A stretch of DNA of 64,000 nucleotides from Periplaneta americana (GCF_040183065.1 NC_091119.1:194636543-194700542), one strand, 5' to 3'; counted from the stretch's first letter, positions 11,841-23,573 are shown. Translations and numbers: made by a program. The notes: generated from the letters alone by a model not told the origin.

Positions 11841-12051
11841 AATTTTTCCCTCGAAATTATTCAAATCAACTTTACAGGGAGTTATACCTGAAAATCTTGA
11901 TTTGCATAATACACGTCACTGTTCGTTAACAGAAAACCACAATTTAAGTCACACGGAGTTAGTGTGCACTCGAAGTTGGTTGCTTGACGGTTGTCAGCCC
12001 ACTTTGAGGTCTGTGGATATAGAGGGAAAAATTGGATCGGTGTCGGTTAGA

Positions 12052-12126
12052 GTTCCCGAGTAGCTCAGTGGTAGAGCGTTGGTACGTTAAACCAAGGGTC
12101 CCGGGTTCGATACCCGGCTCCGGAAC
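12052..12126 (+). other. tRNA-like 75-mer (SINE head), copy 2
   Basis: Same cloverleaf potential as the copy 286 bp upstream. It differs at one T-loop base and has the canonical GGTTCGATA B box, where copy 1 has GGCTCGATA. Confidence 0.6.
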
Positions 12127-12199
12127 AATTTTTCCCTCGAAATTATTCAAATCAACTTTACAGGGAGTTATACCTGAAAATCTTGATTTGTTTAAATAA

Positions 12200-12253
<54 letters not shown>

Positions 12254-13090
12254 GTTGTTGTTGTTGTTGTTATTAGTGATAGGACACAAGTTGACCAGTA
12301 AATGTTGGAATAATCATTTTTTCTTGAATCCTGCAACTGTAGTTGGCCAAGTGTCTTAATCATGTAGCTGATGAAGGCTTATTAGATTGCGCCTGCGCGA
12401 GCTGAACTTGGAAGAATGTCGTCGCTCAAAAACTATAAACTAACGCGAGATCCTGGCGGTTTCGTCACAGAGGCAACCTTGGATCTGGACTGCGGACATT
12501 CCTATTACGAAACTCTTTAAAACCGTTAATGCATTACAAATTTAATCTCCCAATACATTAACGTCCTCATGGTATTTGACGCAATCCTCGACCTGCCGAT
12601 TCAGGTCATGTACGTGATCAGGCTTTGGGTCGGCCCGGTCCTTGTGTTAAACAAACAGAAAGTATATTTATGATATCTTCTGAAAATCTAACATGACGTA
12701 CTACGCACTTGAAATAAGCTCATTAGTTTTTAATAGAAGATGAAAACAAGACCCACTGTCGGATTTGCCAATGATCGTCAGAACTAGCTTCTTCTTCTTT
12801 TTCTTCTTCTTCTTCTTCTTTAAGTGTCTGACCAGAATCATAGTTATAAAACACAGCAATAAGACATTATTATGTTTCCTTGTAATGAAGTTCAAAAACA
12901 AACTGCTATTTATCACGGCATACTAGATACTATTGCCAATTACTCAGAGCGGAAATACGAAACAACAATACTTAACCTCAAAAGTAAGATAAGCTGAAAT
13001 GTTACATTAATAGAATAAAAAACACGAAAGGTTTTTACAGACATTTATTTATTACTTGAAGTTACAATTACTGAAAACGCAATTTTCAAA
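12254..13090. other. Unassigned stretch with a TTC-repeat
   Basis: No gene is recognised. A (TTC)n run lies at about 12790-12823. Confidence 0.45.
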
Positions 13091-13097
13091 GTTAAAT

Positions 13098-14420
13098 CAC
13101 AGTCTACTATATACAGTCGCGAAGCTTGAGGTATTTTTTTGCAAATCTCGTGATAAAGCGCTCCAAGCGGTTAGCAACTAGAAACAATAGACTGTCCATG
13201 GTCGACTTTGGACTGTGTCGTATTTCTATCGAGTGCTAGCTCGTTGCGTATTTCACATTGATGCTTGTGAAATGTTCGTTATTGGTTTTAATGAAAATGT
13301 TAATGGCTAAAATATAATAATTGGAATAATAATATGGGACAAGGAGGAGATTTTGTAGTGCTATAAATTGTAGCAACAGTAAGAGAAAGAGGCCAGAGTT
13401 ATCCGTTGTCCGATTTCCGAAAGATTCAGAAAGGTTCCTGGGTTTCGACAAGAATGCTGCGCAGAAACAAAACTCTTAATTTTGAAGTTCTTTGTGACTG
13501 TTAGAATACATTATATCCTTAAATTTCACAATGAAATGTTTCAGTCTAACCGAAAGGACATTAGATACCGGTTAAAGTTCTGTCACTTAGGCTGCTAAAT
13601 TTCCAGAGAAATAAAGGTTAGGTCTACTTTTTTTTTCCAGAGGATATATTTTTAATTGTAGCTATTAATTTTGTTATTATTTTTATGTGTTATTTTACTA
13701 AAGACGTAGAAAAATTAAGTTTGTTTTAATGAAATTTATTGATCACGTTTTATTTTCAATTCTGTTGGGATTATTATTGCTTAGGCCTATTTTTTCAAAG
13801 GATGTGTTTTTAATTATAGCTGTTAATTTTGTTGTTATTTTTATTTGTTGCTTTACTAGAGACGTAGAAAAAGTCTGTTACAATAATATTTATTGATCAC
13901 GTTTTATTTCCAATTCTGGCGTGATTATTATTACTTAACCTCATCCCACTTTGTTAACTACGTAAGCCTACACTACAAGTACCGGTACACGTAAGTTACT
14001 CCATTAATTCATATTTCCATTATTATTGTTGTAAAGGGGAATGCTAATTAATATTTATTGGTTTCATAGTTAATTATCGCTATAATCTTGAATGAGTGAA
14101 GCTATTATAGTAAATTTCAGTTCGTTTTGCACAAACAAAAATTATATTACTAATTTCTTGCAGGTATCTTCGAGTTTATGGTGGAATTTAATATACTTCA
14201 TTAAAATAATAAATTAACTTTATTCATTTAATATTTCAATAATGGAAGGAAGGTGTTAATTTTTCCAAAAGAACACGACAACGAAAGAGTAACATATTTT
14301 GACGTCTGCTAGGAGAGAGATCTGCGATGAGGCGATAGTAGCGATCCTAGTGGTGGGCAACTACCCATGTTTGCATTTTTACTACATATTGAGCTTCGCG
14401 ACTGTATATAGTAGACTGTG
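13098..14420. mobile_element. THAP-bearing TIR transposon, copy 1
   Basis: TIRs of about 29 bp start CACAGTCTACTATATACAG and end CTGTATATAGTAGACTGTG. They are flanked by the exact 7-bp duplication GTTAAAT (13091-13097, 14421-14427). Near 13354-13479 a fossil frame reads CSAINCSNSKRKR then VVRFPKDSERF. This fits the start of a THAP zinc finger (C-x4-C and the FP motif), the DNA-binding domain of P-type transposases. No ATG and no catalytic domain remain. Copy 2 is at 26415-28080 in opposite orientation. Confidence 0.8.
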
Positions 14421-14576
14421 GTTAAATTTTGTTGGCATTTCTTGATTTTCTGTGATTAACACTGAAGTGGACTGAGCTGGAGGTAGAGGGCGTAACAGTG
14501 GGATGGGTAACAGTGATGATGTAATCACTGCATACCAATGAAATTACATGTCCAGTACCTTATCAGATAAGGCGCT

Positions 14577-15456
14577 TCCTCAAATACCTTACTATAATAA
14601 TATTAATACCGGACAGCTAGCAGTTTTACGTGCGAACGACGATGGTGCTGCTACCTACCTGCCGGGATGGAGATACTCGCGAAACAAGCTGTAATCAACT
14701 GCAATGTATATTGTTGCTGGGCTAGTTAATTTGTTAATAGTTTTATGAATTAGTACTAGTGTTAAAATGTCAGGGTGTATAATTATGTGCTGTGTATTGT
14801 GATTATTGCAGCATTACAAATTGCTCTAAATCGTACTTTCGATTTCCGACAGTTCATAAAACGTAAGTCAACAACATTAATTAGTAGGCCTAATTCCTTA
14901 GTCTTTGTGTTGATAGAAAAATACAAGTTATTTTTTTTTATTTAGACCTAATAAATAAATAGAAGTTAAAATGAAATTGGATTTTAAGGTTTTATCAAAT
15001 TAAGTTTTATTGTTGTCCACATGCCTTTACTAATTATTACAAGCATCAGATTACTATCAATTTTATATTTGCAGTTGTCAGCAATGCTTATATAAAACAT
15101 TACTGTAAATTCATTCCTAATAATAATAGATTGATTTTGTCTCGATAAACCAAAGAAAAATATGTAACAATTAATTACGGAAAGTAATATGAAGTATGCA
15201 ATATTCCTCATAATATGCAGCTTTGATATAAGATAATAATTTTACATTAAATATTATTCAACATTTCTTAAGTGTTTCATATAATAATTCCACATTAGTA
15301 ACTCACGTTTTAAACAATAATCCGAATCTCGCTATGTTAATATTTGTATATGTGGACGTAATTCCATCCCTCTGCGCTAGATGTCAGGTCCGCGATTTTT
15401 CGCACTCTCGCCAATGCTGCTAGTATATAGCTGTCAGGTATTATTATAGTAAGGTA
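14577..15456. mobile_element. TIR element with a second THAP-like fossil
   Basis: The left end ACCTTACTATAATAATA...GACAGCTA and the right end TAGCTGTCAGGTATTATTAT...AGTAAGGT are inverted repeats. Internally, at about 14800-14863, a frame reads YCSITNCSKSYFRFPTVHKT and runs into GTAAGT. This resembles the first exon of a THAP domain followed by a splice donor. The reading is short, so the superfamily is tentative. Confidence 0.55.
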
Positions 15457-16696
15457 CTAGTGGCTTGTGCAGCAAATGCTGCTGCAAACTAAGTTCGTTA
15501 GACGTTCAAATAAAAATTTTTCACATTTATTTTCAATGAAGAATACTTGACATTTTGATAGTTATTTGCTTCCATAATAATGAAACACACTCCCTCTGAA
15601 TGGGTTTTTAGGCCACATTCTTTTTTTTTTGGACCTATCCACCTTCAGTTTTTGAGTTTCAACGTGGAAACTCAAATAACAATGTCAGGACGATAGCAAT
15701 AACTGTTTCAGGTCATTGTGGATTGTAGGCGAAAGTTAAAAAAATGTCAGGTTTGCTAAGTTTTCGAACAATAGCATTTTGTTGTATGTAGAACTTGAAA
15801 TGTAGAGCGTAAAATCATTTTATCCTACTAAGAGATCATGCTGAAATGATCTGGAGACTACAAAATTGTCTAGACCTCTTATTTTATCAGTAAGTAATAC
15901 CTTTTGGTCTTTCCTTAGGAACTGTATTTTTTGCGCTCTCTCGAGCCAATACTGAAGACAATGACACATATCAATATCTACACTATACCGCCATTAAGTA
16001 TATGAAAAAGACCCAACCCCACTTGATTAAGAACTATAAAAATATTTCATTTTTAATAACAATATTATTATCTTACGTAAGTTTTGTAGTTATATATAGC
16101 CGCCATTCAGTAAATTATAAAAATGAACATCTAAATTAAGATATTCTCTACATTTACTTACTTAACCTCAAAACATTTCACTTTCATGTCATCAGTATAG
16201 CATTAATATTATGTATAATTAATGAAAAATAGACGCATCATGACATTAACCATTATAATATGTAATTTCTAAAATGGTAATAATGTCATCAAATCACCTC
16301 AAGTTTCGTAGATTTGAATATCCAATAGATTACACAGCTGTACTCACAAAATTATACACTGCAGAATGAGACCTGCAAGTTATTTTTAATAACAAATTGA
16401 ATTTGAGCTCTAAATATGTCGGCAATCCTGCAGGCCTTCGTGTAATAGCCTATTATTTATTGTAGTGCGTGTTTTGTTTTGTTCTGAAATTCAATCAAGT
16501 CGGCCGTGATTCAATAAAATTAGTTCTCAAAACTGACAACAGATGGATTTTGGAAAATAGGAAAATTATGTAGGAAAATTGACATTTCACTGAAAACTAC
16601 TATTTTTCCGAAAAACTTTGAATGCCAGGCATGAAAATGAGGGGTCATTCATTAAAATCCGTTCAGCCGTTTTCCCGTAATTTCCATTACCAGTTC

Positions 16697-16732
<36 letters not shown>
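15457..16732 (-). mobile_element. Non-autonomous Helitron-like element, copy 1
   Basis: Read on the minus strand it starts A|TCTATATATA(TA)n, contains AAAACGGCTGAACGGAT, and ends with the hairpin GCAGCA-loop-TGCTGC, eight spacer bases and CTAG|T. A 5' TC, a 3' hairpin before CTRR and insertion between A and T with no duplication are Helitron hallmarks. No Rep/helicase ORF is present. A roughly 90% similar copy is at 51564-52832. Confidence 0.75.
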
Positions 16733-16734
<2 letters not shown>

Positions 16735-17215
16735 TTTGGCTTCCTTGTAAAGAGTCGCATCAAGAAAACAACTGTAATTGGTTGATTTTAAGGCGGTTCT
16801 GAAACGTTATTGGCCAATATCGCAAATTCATCGCATAACTTGAATAGTCGAATGAATTGGTCGATAGTTACATTCTACTGAAGAATAACTCAAATTTCTT
16901 GAATTAGTGTACCTGACCAAATAACATTGCTGCTATTACTTCTGATCATGCGCAGTAAGCTAAAGCCCGCAAACTGTTCGTAATGATGTTACAGTTCACT
17001 TTTTCCCCTGCGGTCAAAAACGACGTCAGTGACGTAGTGCGTAAGCAAGTTTGTATGGAGTTCCGGAAGTTTGCACTCTCCCTGACCCCGCGCCGCGATG
17101 TTACAGATCAGGCTGGCCGACCGTTGTGTAATAATCCAACTGTTCATCGGCTGCGATTGAGATGACATTTGCTACAGCGGATCGATGTCCGGCGATATTA
17201 CTCTACGGATGAAAA
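16733..17215. other. Unassigned, locally GC-rich stretch
   Basis: Positions 16983-17165 are open (60 codons) and CpG-rich, with no recognised domain. Confidence 0.4.
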
Positions 17216-18178
17216 TACAGAGTGATTCACGAGGAAAGGTAAAAAATTTAGGATGTGAATTCTGAAGTCATTCTGAGTGAAAAAGTTCATATGAATATAG
17301 GTCCGTTTTCGAACGGTTACAGAGATATGACTCTTTAATTTCACAAAAGCTTCTGAGATTCCATTGTACTAACTCGCATTTAGTGACAAATATCGGACAA
17401 TTTAAAGTTTATATTCGCGTATGCGTACATACCTAATATTCTAGACGTCGGGGTCGATGTTTTCGCACATTTTCAAAGGTACCTCCTTCTGCTTCAATGC
17501 ACTGTTGCGCTCGGGCGTGAATCGCGCTCATCGCTAGGGAGAGTGCACGTGGCTGTCTTTATGCCGCATCCAAAATACGGTCGATTAGCGCTTCTCTCAT
17601 TTCCCCCTTCCTTTGCTATACCAAGTCTTTCATCCAACCCCATAGACAGTAAGTACTCTTCAATATGGTACCCTTCTGTTCGGAAAGCGTCGTTCATATT
17701 CAGCGACGGCACGCAAGTAACTTCCATCGCACAAACCATAAACATACACAATATCGGCGTATTCTGTAGTCGAAAATTTATAAGACACCTTGAAAAACAA
17801 AACTTAACACTTCCGATAACTGTACCTGTATAACTACTGTACTGTAGGTAGCTGACTGAACTGCTGTGAACCGATAAGTGATAGCGTATTTGTTGTGATA
17901 TTTGTAATGCCCCACCACCCGGTTTGTTTCTCTTCTCTTATCTACATCGCTCACAATGCAGATTACAATGTTAACGTCATTCATCGGTGACCTTGTCTCA
18001 TGTCAGCAGCATATGGTAAAGTCTGATTCACAATGGGACGAGACGTTTTACCAAAAAAATGCATCTAGCGCCGCCATCGTTCGAAAACGGACCTATGTTC
18101 ATATGAACTTTTTCACTCAAAATGGCCTAAGATATCGTATCCTAAATTTTTTACCTTTCCTCGTGAATCACCCTGTAT
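17216..18178 (-). mobile_element. Internally deleted DUF4817/IS630-type transposon
   Basis: TIRs of about 115 bp (ACAGAGTGATTCACGAGGAA / TTCCTCGTGAATCACCCTGT) are flanked by TA. The minus strand holds transposase remnants: FSTTEYADIVYVYG, SYLRAVAEYERRFPNRRVPY (N-terminal HTH of the DUF4817 kind), then, after stops and a deletion, ARAQQCIEAEGGTFENV (C-terminal end). The DDE catalytic core is missing, so it can move only in trans, if at all. The ORF runs roughly 17790 to 17440. Confidence 0.85.
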
Positions 18179-19362
18179 ATATAGGATTCTAGGAGATGAA
18201 AACTGATTATGTGTTATTGTGACTGCTCACATTTAAACACAATTATTTTCACAATATTTCCGTTCCCGTTCTCGTTGTCGTTTCCGTTCCCGGTTTATTG
18301 TGAACCAGCCTTAAGTCTTCCATTAGTCTTTCGTAAAAGTGGCACTATTAGTGACGTGGTAACAAACAATGTTCTCAAATTATTACTTCTATTGATAGTT
18401 CATTGGCTAACAGTTTATGAAATCAAACCGGTGCCTTTCTGTGCGCATCATTGTCGTTCAAATGTTTAATTAACCTCGCGGTGCCTCATAAAATATTGCA
18501 CTCATCAATCGCCGTATTGTATTAATACAAGCTACGAAATTTCACACACGTTTCGCGTAACGAAAGTTGTTTGTAGTTTCAAAGAGAACAGAGATTGGGA
18601 TTTGAACGGTGACCTTCAACATGTAAGGACGTTGATCCATTGCATATTGCTGCTTAACTGGTCTCTCAGATGACTATCGACTGCTTATGTCTCATGCGTA
18701 GGGTGCAACAAAATTTGGTATCCGTGTGAGAAACTCATGAACTTGCATTTCAGGTTCGAGATACCGGTACTTCAGTACAAGAGCTGACAAAAATAGTCTT
18801 ATATCCATCTCGTTAATAAATAGGGCGCGAGCCGCTGAAAATCATCTTAACTACGAAATAGAAACTTTAACCAAGATTACGATGCACCCTTCAACGTGTT
18901 CGGTGATTTAAACTATTAATACAGGCATGGGCATTATGTTCCCGCACAGGCACTGTATCCACCATTCCTTCATTTCTCCCTCCACAAATATTCTACCTGT
19001 TTGCGTGTAAGCAGAGTTTGAACTCTGTAGCATAGCGTTCTAATCAGGGATATGTGAAGTGGTGGAAAATGGCGAATAAATTGTAGGCATGGATAAATAT
19101 ATAATAAGATGCGAAACTGCGGTCAGCACCATCTGGCGCCAGGGGGCTCAAATAGCGCCCAACGTCGTAGGTGGTGAACATTAGAACTACGTGTTGGGTA
19201 CATTACCCAGAGTTCTCTATTTATCCGTTCGAGATATTGTTCGAAGAGTCAAGATGGCAGACAGAAACTTGCTAATAAATAAGTGAACATAAAGTGATAC
19301 TACGTACATATAAGCAGTGAATGTTAAATAGTGATGTTTATGGGCGTTGTAGAAATACTGTT
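18179..19362. other. Unassigned stretch
   Basis: About 18220-18300 has a CCGTTCCCGTTCTCG-like degenerate repeat ending TTATTGTGAACCAGCC, reminiscent of a repeat terminus but without a partner. The rest is unrecognised. Confidence 0.35.
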
Positions 19363-19616
19363 TTTTTTTTATTTTATTGGGTTATTTTACGACGCTGTAT
19401 CAACATCTAGGTTATTTAGCGTCTGAATGAAATGAAGGTGATAATGCCGGTGAAATGAGTCCGGGGTCCAGCACCGAAAGTTACCCAGCATTTGCTCGTA
19501 TTGGGTTGAGGGAAAACCCCGGAAAAAACGTCAACCAGGTAACTTGCCCCGGATTCGAACCCGGGCCACCTGGTTTCGCGGCCAAACGCGCTGACCGTTA
19601 CTCCACAGGTGTGGAC
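19363..19616 (-). mobile_element. SINE type A
   Basis: On the minus strand the head reads CCACACCTGTGGAGTAACGG, then GTCAGCGCGTTTGGC and a CCCGGGTTCGAATCCGG B box. The body contains TTTTTTCCGGGGTTTTCCCT and AACTTTCGGTGCTGGACCCC, and the 3' end TATCAACATCTAGG is followed by AT-rich sequence. Other copies: 33620-33803, 38140-38398, 45394-45645. Confidence 0.85.
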
Positions 19617-20304
19617 AATAGTGTTGTTGAATGTATTGTAAAGTAATAGTAATATAATAAATTGAACTATCTAAGTAGTTCTTGCAGACTTTTCCATTGC
19701 GCTGTACAATAAATACCCAAAGAATACAATCCCAATTATCTAAGCTTTTGCTTCATTTTATTTGTCTCTGTCTGGTTATATTTTAATTGGGTAGTGTAAA
19801 ATAGATAGTCTCTTTTATCATCCTGTTGGCTCCAGTAATAATTTTCAGTAGAAGATGCTGTGAGGAATAAAAATGTAAATGTTTTATTTTAAATTGGGTT
19901 AGTTTTGAATTTCGGTGAGGGTAGGAAGGAATACTTTCTGCACAGTTTAACATTTTCGTCACCAGGTGCGCTGCATTTTTGTTGATACGCCCTTCTGGTA
20001 TGATGCCCTCGATATGAATGCTTGTATTACGTATTTGAAATGCTAAATGTAGTGGTATGTCGCATTAGTTTTGTACATCCCTAAGGGAAAGAGAAGCCTA
20101 GTTCATGTGATTTAAAACGTCTAAAATATTTTGGAAGGAGTGAAATGGATCATATTTACCTCCCCTTCGTTATGCCTATGCCTGTATTAATTACATGTGA
20201 CATAAAACTTTCATAGTATTCAAGGTAGAGAATTTTTGTTTTTCCATGCCACAGATGTAGAGACATTCAATGTTTCGGATCTACTTGTATGTGTCGACTC
20301 TATT
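19617..20304. other. Unassigned stretch
   Basis: No gene, terminal repeats or second copy recognised. Confidence 0.4.
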
Positions 20305-21386
20305 ATCTAGGGAGAAGAAAGGGAGGAAGAAGATAAAAAGAATAGTTGGAGAAGAGAGAAGACGAAAAGAAGAAGAGAGGAAGAGGGAGAGAGAAGAGAA
20401 GGAAAGGTAATGGAGAAGAAAAGGGAGAAAGAAAAAGGGAAGGGAAGAGATAAGAGAAGAGAAGGTAAGGGAGAAGGGAAGGAAAGGGAAGGAAGGAGAA
20501 ATGAAGAGAGAAGGGCAGGAGGAACGGAAGGGAAAGAGAAGTGAGGACAAGGGAAACAGAAGGGAGGGAAAGAAGAAAGAATGGAAGGGGAAGGAAAGGG
20601 AGAGAAAGAGAAAAAGAAGGGAAGGAAGAAGGAAAGGCAAGAGAGAAGGAAAAGAGGAAGGGTAAGGAAAGAGAAGTGAGAAGAGAAGGGTAAGGCAAAG
20701 GAAGGAGAGAAGAGAAGGGATGGAAAGGGAAGAGAAAAGGAAACGAAAACTAGTAGTGAAGGAGAAAGAGAAGGGAAGGGGAAGAGAAGTGAGAAGGGAA
20801 GGGAAGGGAAGGGAAGGGAAGGGAAGGGAAGGGAAGGGGAAAGAGGAGGGGAAGGAATGGGAAGGGATGAGAGAAGGGAATAGAGAAGGGAAGGAATGGG
20901 AGAAGAGAAGAAGAGGAAAAGTGAGAAGAAAAAGGAAAGGAAATGGAAAAGAGAATGGAAAGGGAAGAGAAGTGAGAGTAAGGGAAGGTTTTTTTTCACT
21001 TGGTTATTTAACGACGCTGTACCAACTACGAGGTTATTTAGCGTCGATGAGATTGGTGATAGTGAGATGAGGCAGAGGATTCGCCATAGATTATCTGACA
21101 TTTGCCTTACGTTTGGGAAAACCTCGGAAAAACCCAACCAGGTAATCAGCCCAAGCGGGAATCGAACTCGCGCCCAAGCGCAACCCCGGATCGGTAGGCA
21201 AGCGCCTTAGCCGACAGAGCTACGCCGGTGGCTGGTAAGGGAAGGGAAGGGAAAGGAAGGGAAGAGAAGAGAAGAGAGAATGGAAGGGATGGGAAGGGAA
21301 GGGAAGGGAAGGGAAGGGAAGGAGAGTAAAAGTGAGAAAGAAAATGAAAGGAAAGGAGAAGATAAGAGAAGAGGGATGGAAAGAGA
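20305..21386. repeat. 1.1-kb polypurine tract, (GGGAA)n-derived
   Basis: Almost every base on the plus strand from about 20305 is A or G, built from degenerate GGGAA/GAGAA units with a pure (GGGAA)n core near 20795-20836. A SINE B (20989-21235) interrupts it, and the tract resumes until 21386. The long Phe/Ser/Leu-rich open frames on the minus strand are a by-product of the pyrimidine run, not genes. Confidence 0.9.
20989..21235 (-). mobile_element. SINE type B inserted in the polypurine tract
   Basis: It carries the full body and the tRNA-like head (minus-strand CACCGGCGTAGCTCTGTCGG). It is flanked by the duplication TAAGGGAAGG (20979-20988, 21236-21245), with a T-rich tail at the left. The duplicated target is itself repetitive. 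Confidence 0.85.
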
Positions 21387-21645
21387 GCCACCGGCGTAAC
21401 TAAATCGGCTGAGACGTTTGTCTGCCGATTTGCAGTTGCATCCAGACGTGGGTTCGATACTCGCTTGGGCTGATTACCTGGTTGGTTTTTCCGAGGTTTT
21501 CTTTCAACTGTAAGACGAATTCAGTTAATCTATGGCGAATCCTCGGCCTCATCTCTCGAAATACCATCTCGCTATCACCAATCCCATCGACACTAAATAA
21601 CCTAATAATAGTTGATAGAGCGTCGTTAAATAACCAAGTAAAAAA
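21387..21645 (+). mobile_element. SINE type B at the edge of the polypurine tract
   Basis: The head CCACCGGCGTAACTAAATCG has a TGGGTTCGATACTCG B box. The body ends GTCGTTAAATAACCAAG followed by an A-rich tail. Approximate flanking duplication GGGATGGAAAGAG/GGGAGGAAAAGAG. Confidence 0.8.
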
Positions 21646-22330
21646 GCAAAGGGAGGAAAAGAGATGAGAATGGTAGGGTACGGAGGCTAGTAAGGGTAGG
21701 GCACGGTAGGAGTATGAGCAGAAGTAGGACAAGAAGAATATTTTAGCATTGAAATATTTTATATTTTACCAAAAGTAAATTTCATAATCTTGAAAAAAAA
21801 AATTTCCATAATTTGCCAGTCTCTACTTACTACATTGTTATGTTCAGTAAACTGTGCTGAACCAACTGAAAAACTGTTCTTTACAACCTGTATTCAAGGA
21901 TAGACTGTAAGTCTTAGATTTGCCAATGATTTTAGACTTAACCTTAGTGCAGTTTATTATAAGCATTAACCTGCAGTTGAACTTCAGTTGAATTTCTTCA
22001 TCTTTTATTTTGACTTGTTGTTCTAGTCGTCTTGTAGCTATCAATATTGCATAGCGGAATCACGCGATACCCGGGGCGACGAGTTACCGAGCAGAGAAGT
22101 TCCTGCAGACAAGCTCAAACACAAGACTGTGAGGCTCGTAAACACATTAGTCGTGTTAGCAACGCTGCCGACCGCACATTATTACAGCCTTCCAAACCAG
22201 ACTAAAGGATGTGTGAGCTTCGTAAAGCTCAGCTTTTCTGTAGCTGATGTACGCGCGACAAATGTTTTCCTAACCCCTTACTGCATAGCAAGTTTTGCAC
22301 ACACTGGTTTAATATTCAAATTTATTTATT
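21646..22330. other. Unassigned stretch
   Basis: The short plus-strand open frame at 22129-22362 has no recognisable domain. Confidence 0.4.
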
Positions 22331-23375
22331 TATTTATTTTATTGCTACTAAGTTTGAAATGAATACAAGTTAATAAATTCAATGAAAGATAAACTAGTCC
22401 ACTCCTGAATGAGTAAGACTCGTGCTCAGAAGGGATTCCAATACAGACAAAAATAAAATTAAAATTGAGAGTGAATACAGATTAAATAGTGTTTAATATG
22501 TTTAAACCCAAACTATAAATCCAATACAATTTTTTTATTTTGTTTATTAATTTGGAGAAGATTCGTGGTTGAAATAATATTGGAATAAAATTTGTTTAAT
22601 AATCTGGGACCTTGCCTCATGCTATGATAAAAAGCTGCATTGGTTTTACATTTTGGTTCAGAAAAACGCAGAGAATTCATATTTTTAGTCCTATATTTAT
22701 GTATATACCTTTCAAAGTTATTAAAATTTCTATGAAAATATTTTAATGAAATAAAATAATACATTTGTTTAATATTGAAAACTATGAAATGTGCTTTTTT
22801 AAACAAATTTTTAAAACTTTTTTCTGTAGTAAAATTAACGGATAAAGGTTGGATTCATAAGTTCCACCCCAACCTATGAAACCATACATAAATATAGACT
22901 GAAATAATGCTAAATAAATTATATGTAAACAGTTAATTGACAAAATATTTCTTAGAACAACAAAGTAACATAATGTTTTACGTAATTTATTACAAATATA
23001 ATGAATGTGACTATTCCATTTTAAATGATTATAAATAATTATACCTAAGTATTTAACCTCATTAACTTCATTAATAACTGAACAATTGCAATTTATATCG
23101 GAATAATCAGAATTATGCATTTTAATTTGTAGTATAGATGAAATTGGTTTATTACCTTTATTGTTTAAAGAAAATGGTATAGTTATTGTTTTATCTTTAT
23201 TAATTACAAGTAAATTTAAATCGAACCATTTTTTTATTAATTTTAAGCCGAAATTTGCATTATAATAAGCATCAGTCCAAGTTTTTCCACTAAAAAGTAA
23301 AACAGTATCATCAGCATACGAATATAAATCACTAAATAACTTAAGTAGTTCTCTCTTTCTCAACTGATGTCACAT
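22331..23375 (-). mobile_element. Non-LTR retrotransposon, YADDTVLLF..GKTW type
   Basis: The 193-codon minus-strand frame (22782-23363) contains the RT active-site motif YADDTVLLFSGKTW, then WFDLNLLVINKDKT, VNEVKYLGIIIYNHLKWNSH and a YLALFQSIFMYGFIGWGG thumb. A frameshift joins it to 22513-22806, which reads MNSLRFSEPKCKTNAAF and GPRLLNKF. The 3' UTR has the stem-like GAGCACGAG...CTC and a TTTA-rich tail at 22320-22340. The 5' end is truncated within RT. Relatives: 37130-37960, 49870-51370. Confidence 0.85.
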
Positions 23376-23573
23376 ATGGTCAAATCCAGTTATTGACAGT
23401 GTGCCATATCTGTCCCAGTATGCAGTTTGAAATATTATATGCTTATATTATAAGTTATATGAATATAAAACCGGTAAACGACTCAAAGTTGAAATCTTTT
23501 GTGTCTGAGATAATGTCAAAAGTCGTCTGAAAATGTATGCATAGATTAGGGGAAACGATCTGAAAATCAGTAT

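Larger units (their letters stand above)
11561..12253 (+). repeat. Tandem array of tRNA-headed units ending in (ATT)n
   Basis: Two full units of 286 bp and a third partial unit repeat the same order: CTCGAAATTATTCAAATC..., a shared about 200-bp body, then a 75-nt tRNA-like block (11766-11840 and 12052-12126). The last unit leads into TTTAAATAAA and (ATT)n (about 12199-12253) with a few GTT units. The layout fits a tRNA-derived SINE whose unit was tandemly duplicated. Confidence 0.8.

Noticed and set aside
11766-12126. Functional tRNA genes
   Set aside because: The cloverleaf is good, but position 33 is C rather than U, the blocks sit in a dispersed repeat with an (ATT)n tail, and no poly-T terminator follows directly.
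11673-12363. Open frames of 63-134 codons across the tRNA-like blocks
   Set aside because: They are translations of SINE/tRNA-like sequence and a TTA repeat, on both strands, with no host gene signal.
20281-21137. Long minus-strand open frames of 119-276 codons rich in Ser/Pro/Phe/Leu
   Set aside because: They exist because a polypyrimidine strand has few stop codons in any frame. Composition is purely repeat-derived and they overlap each other in three frames.
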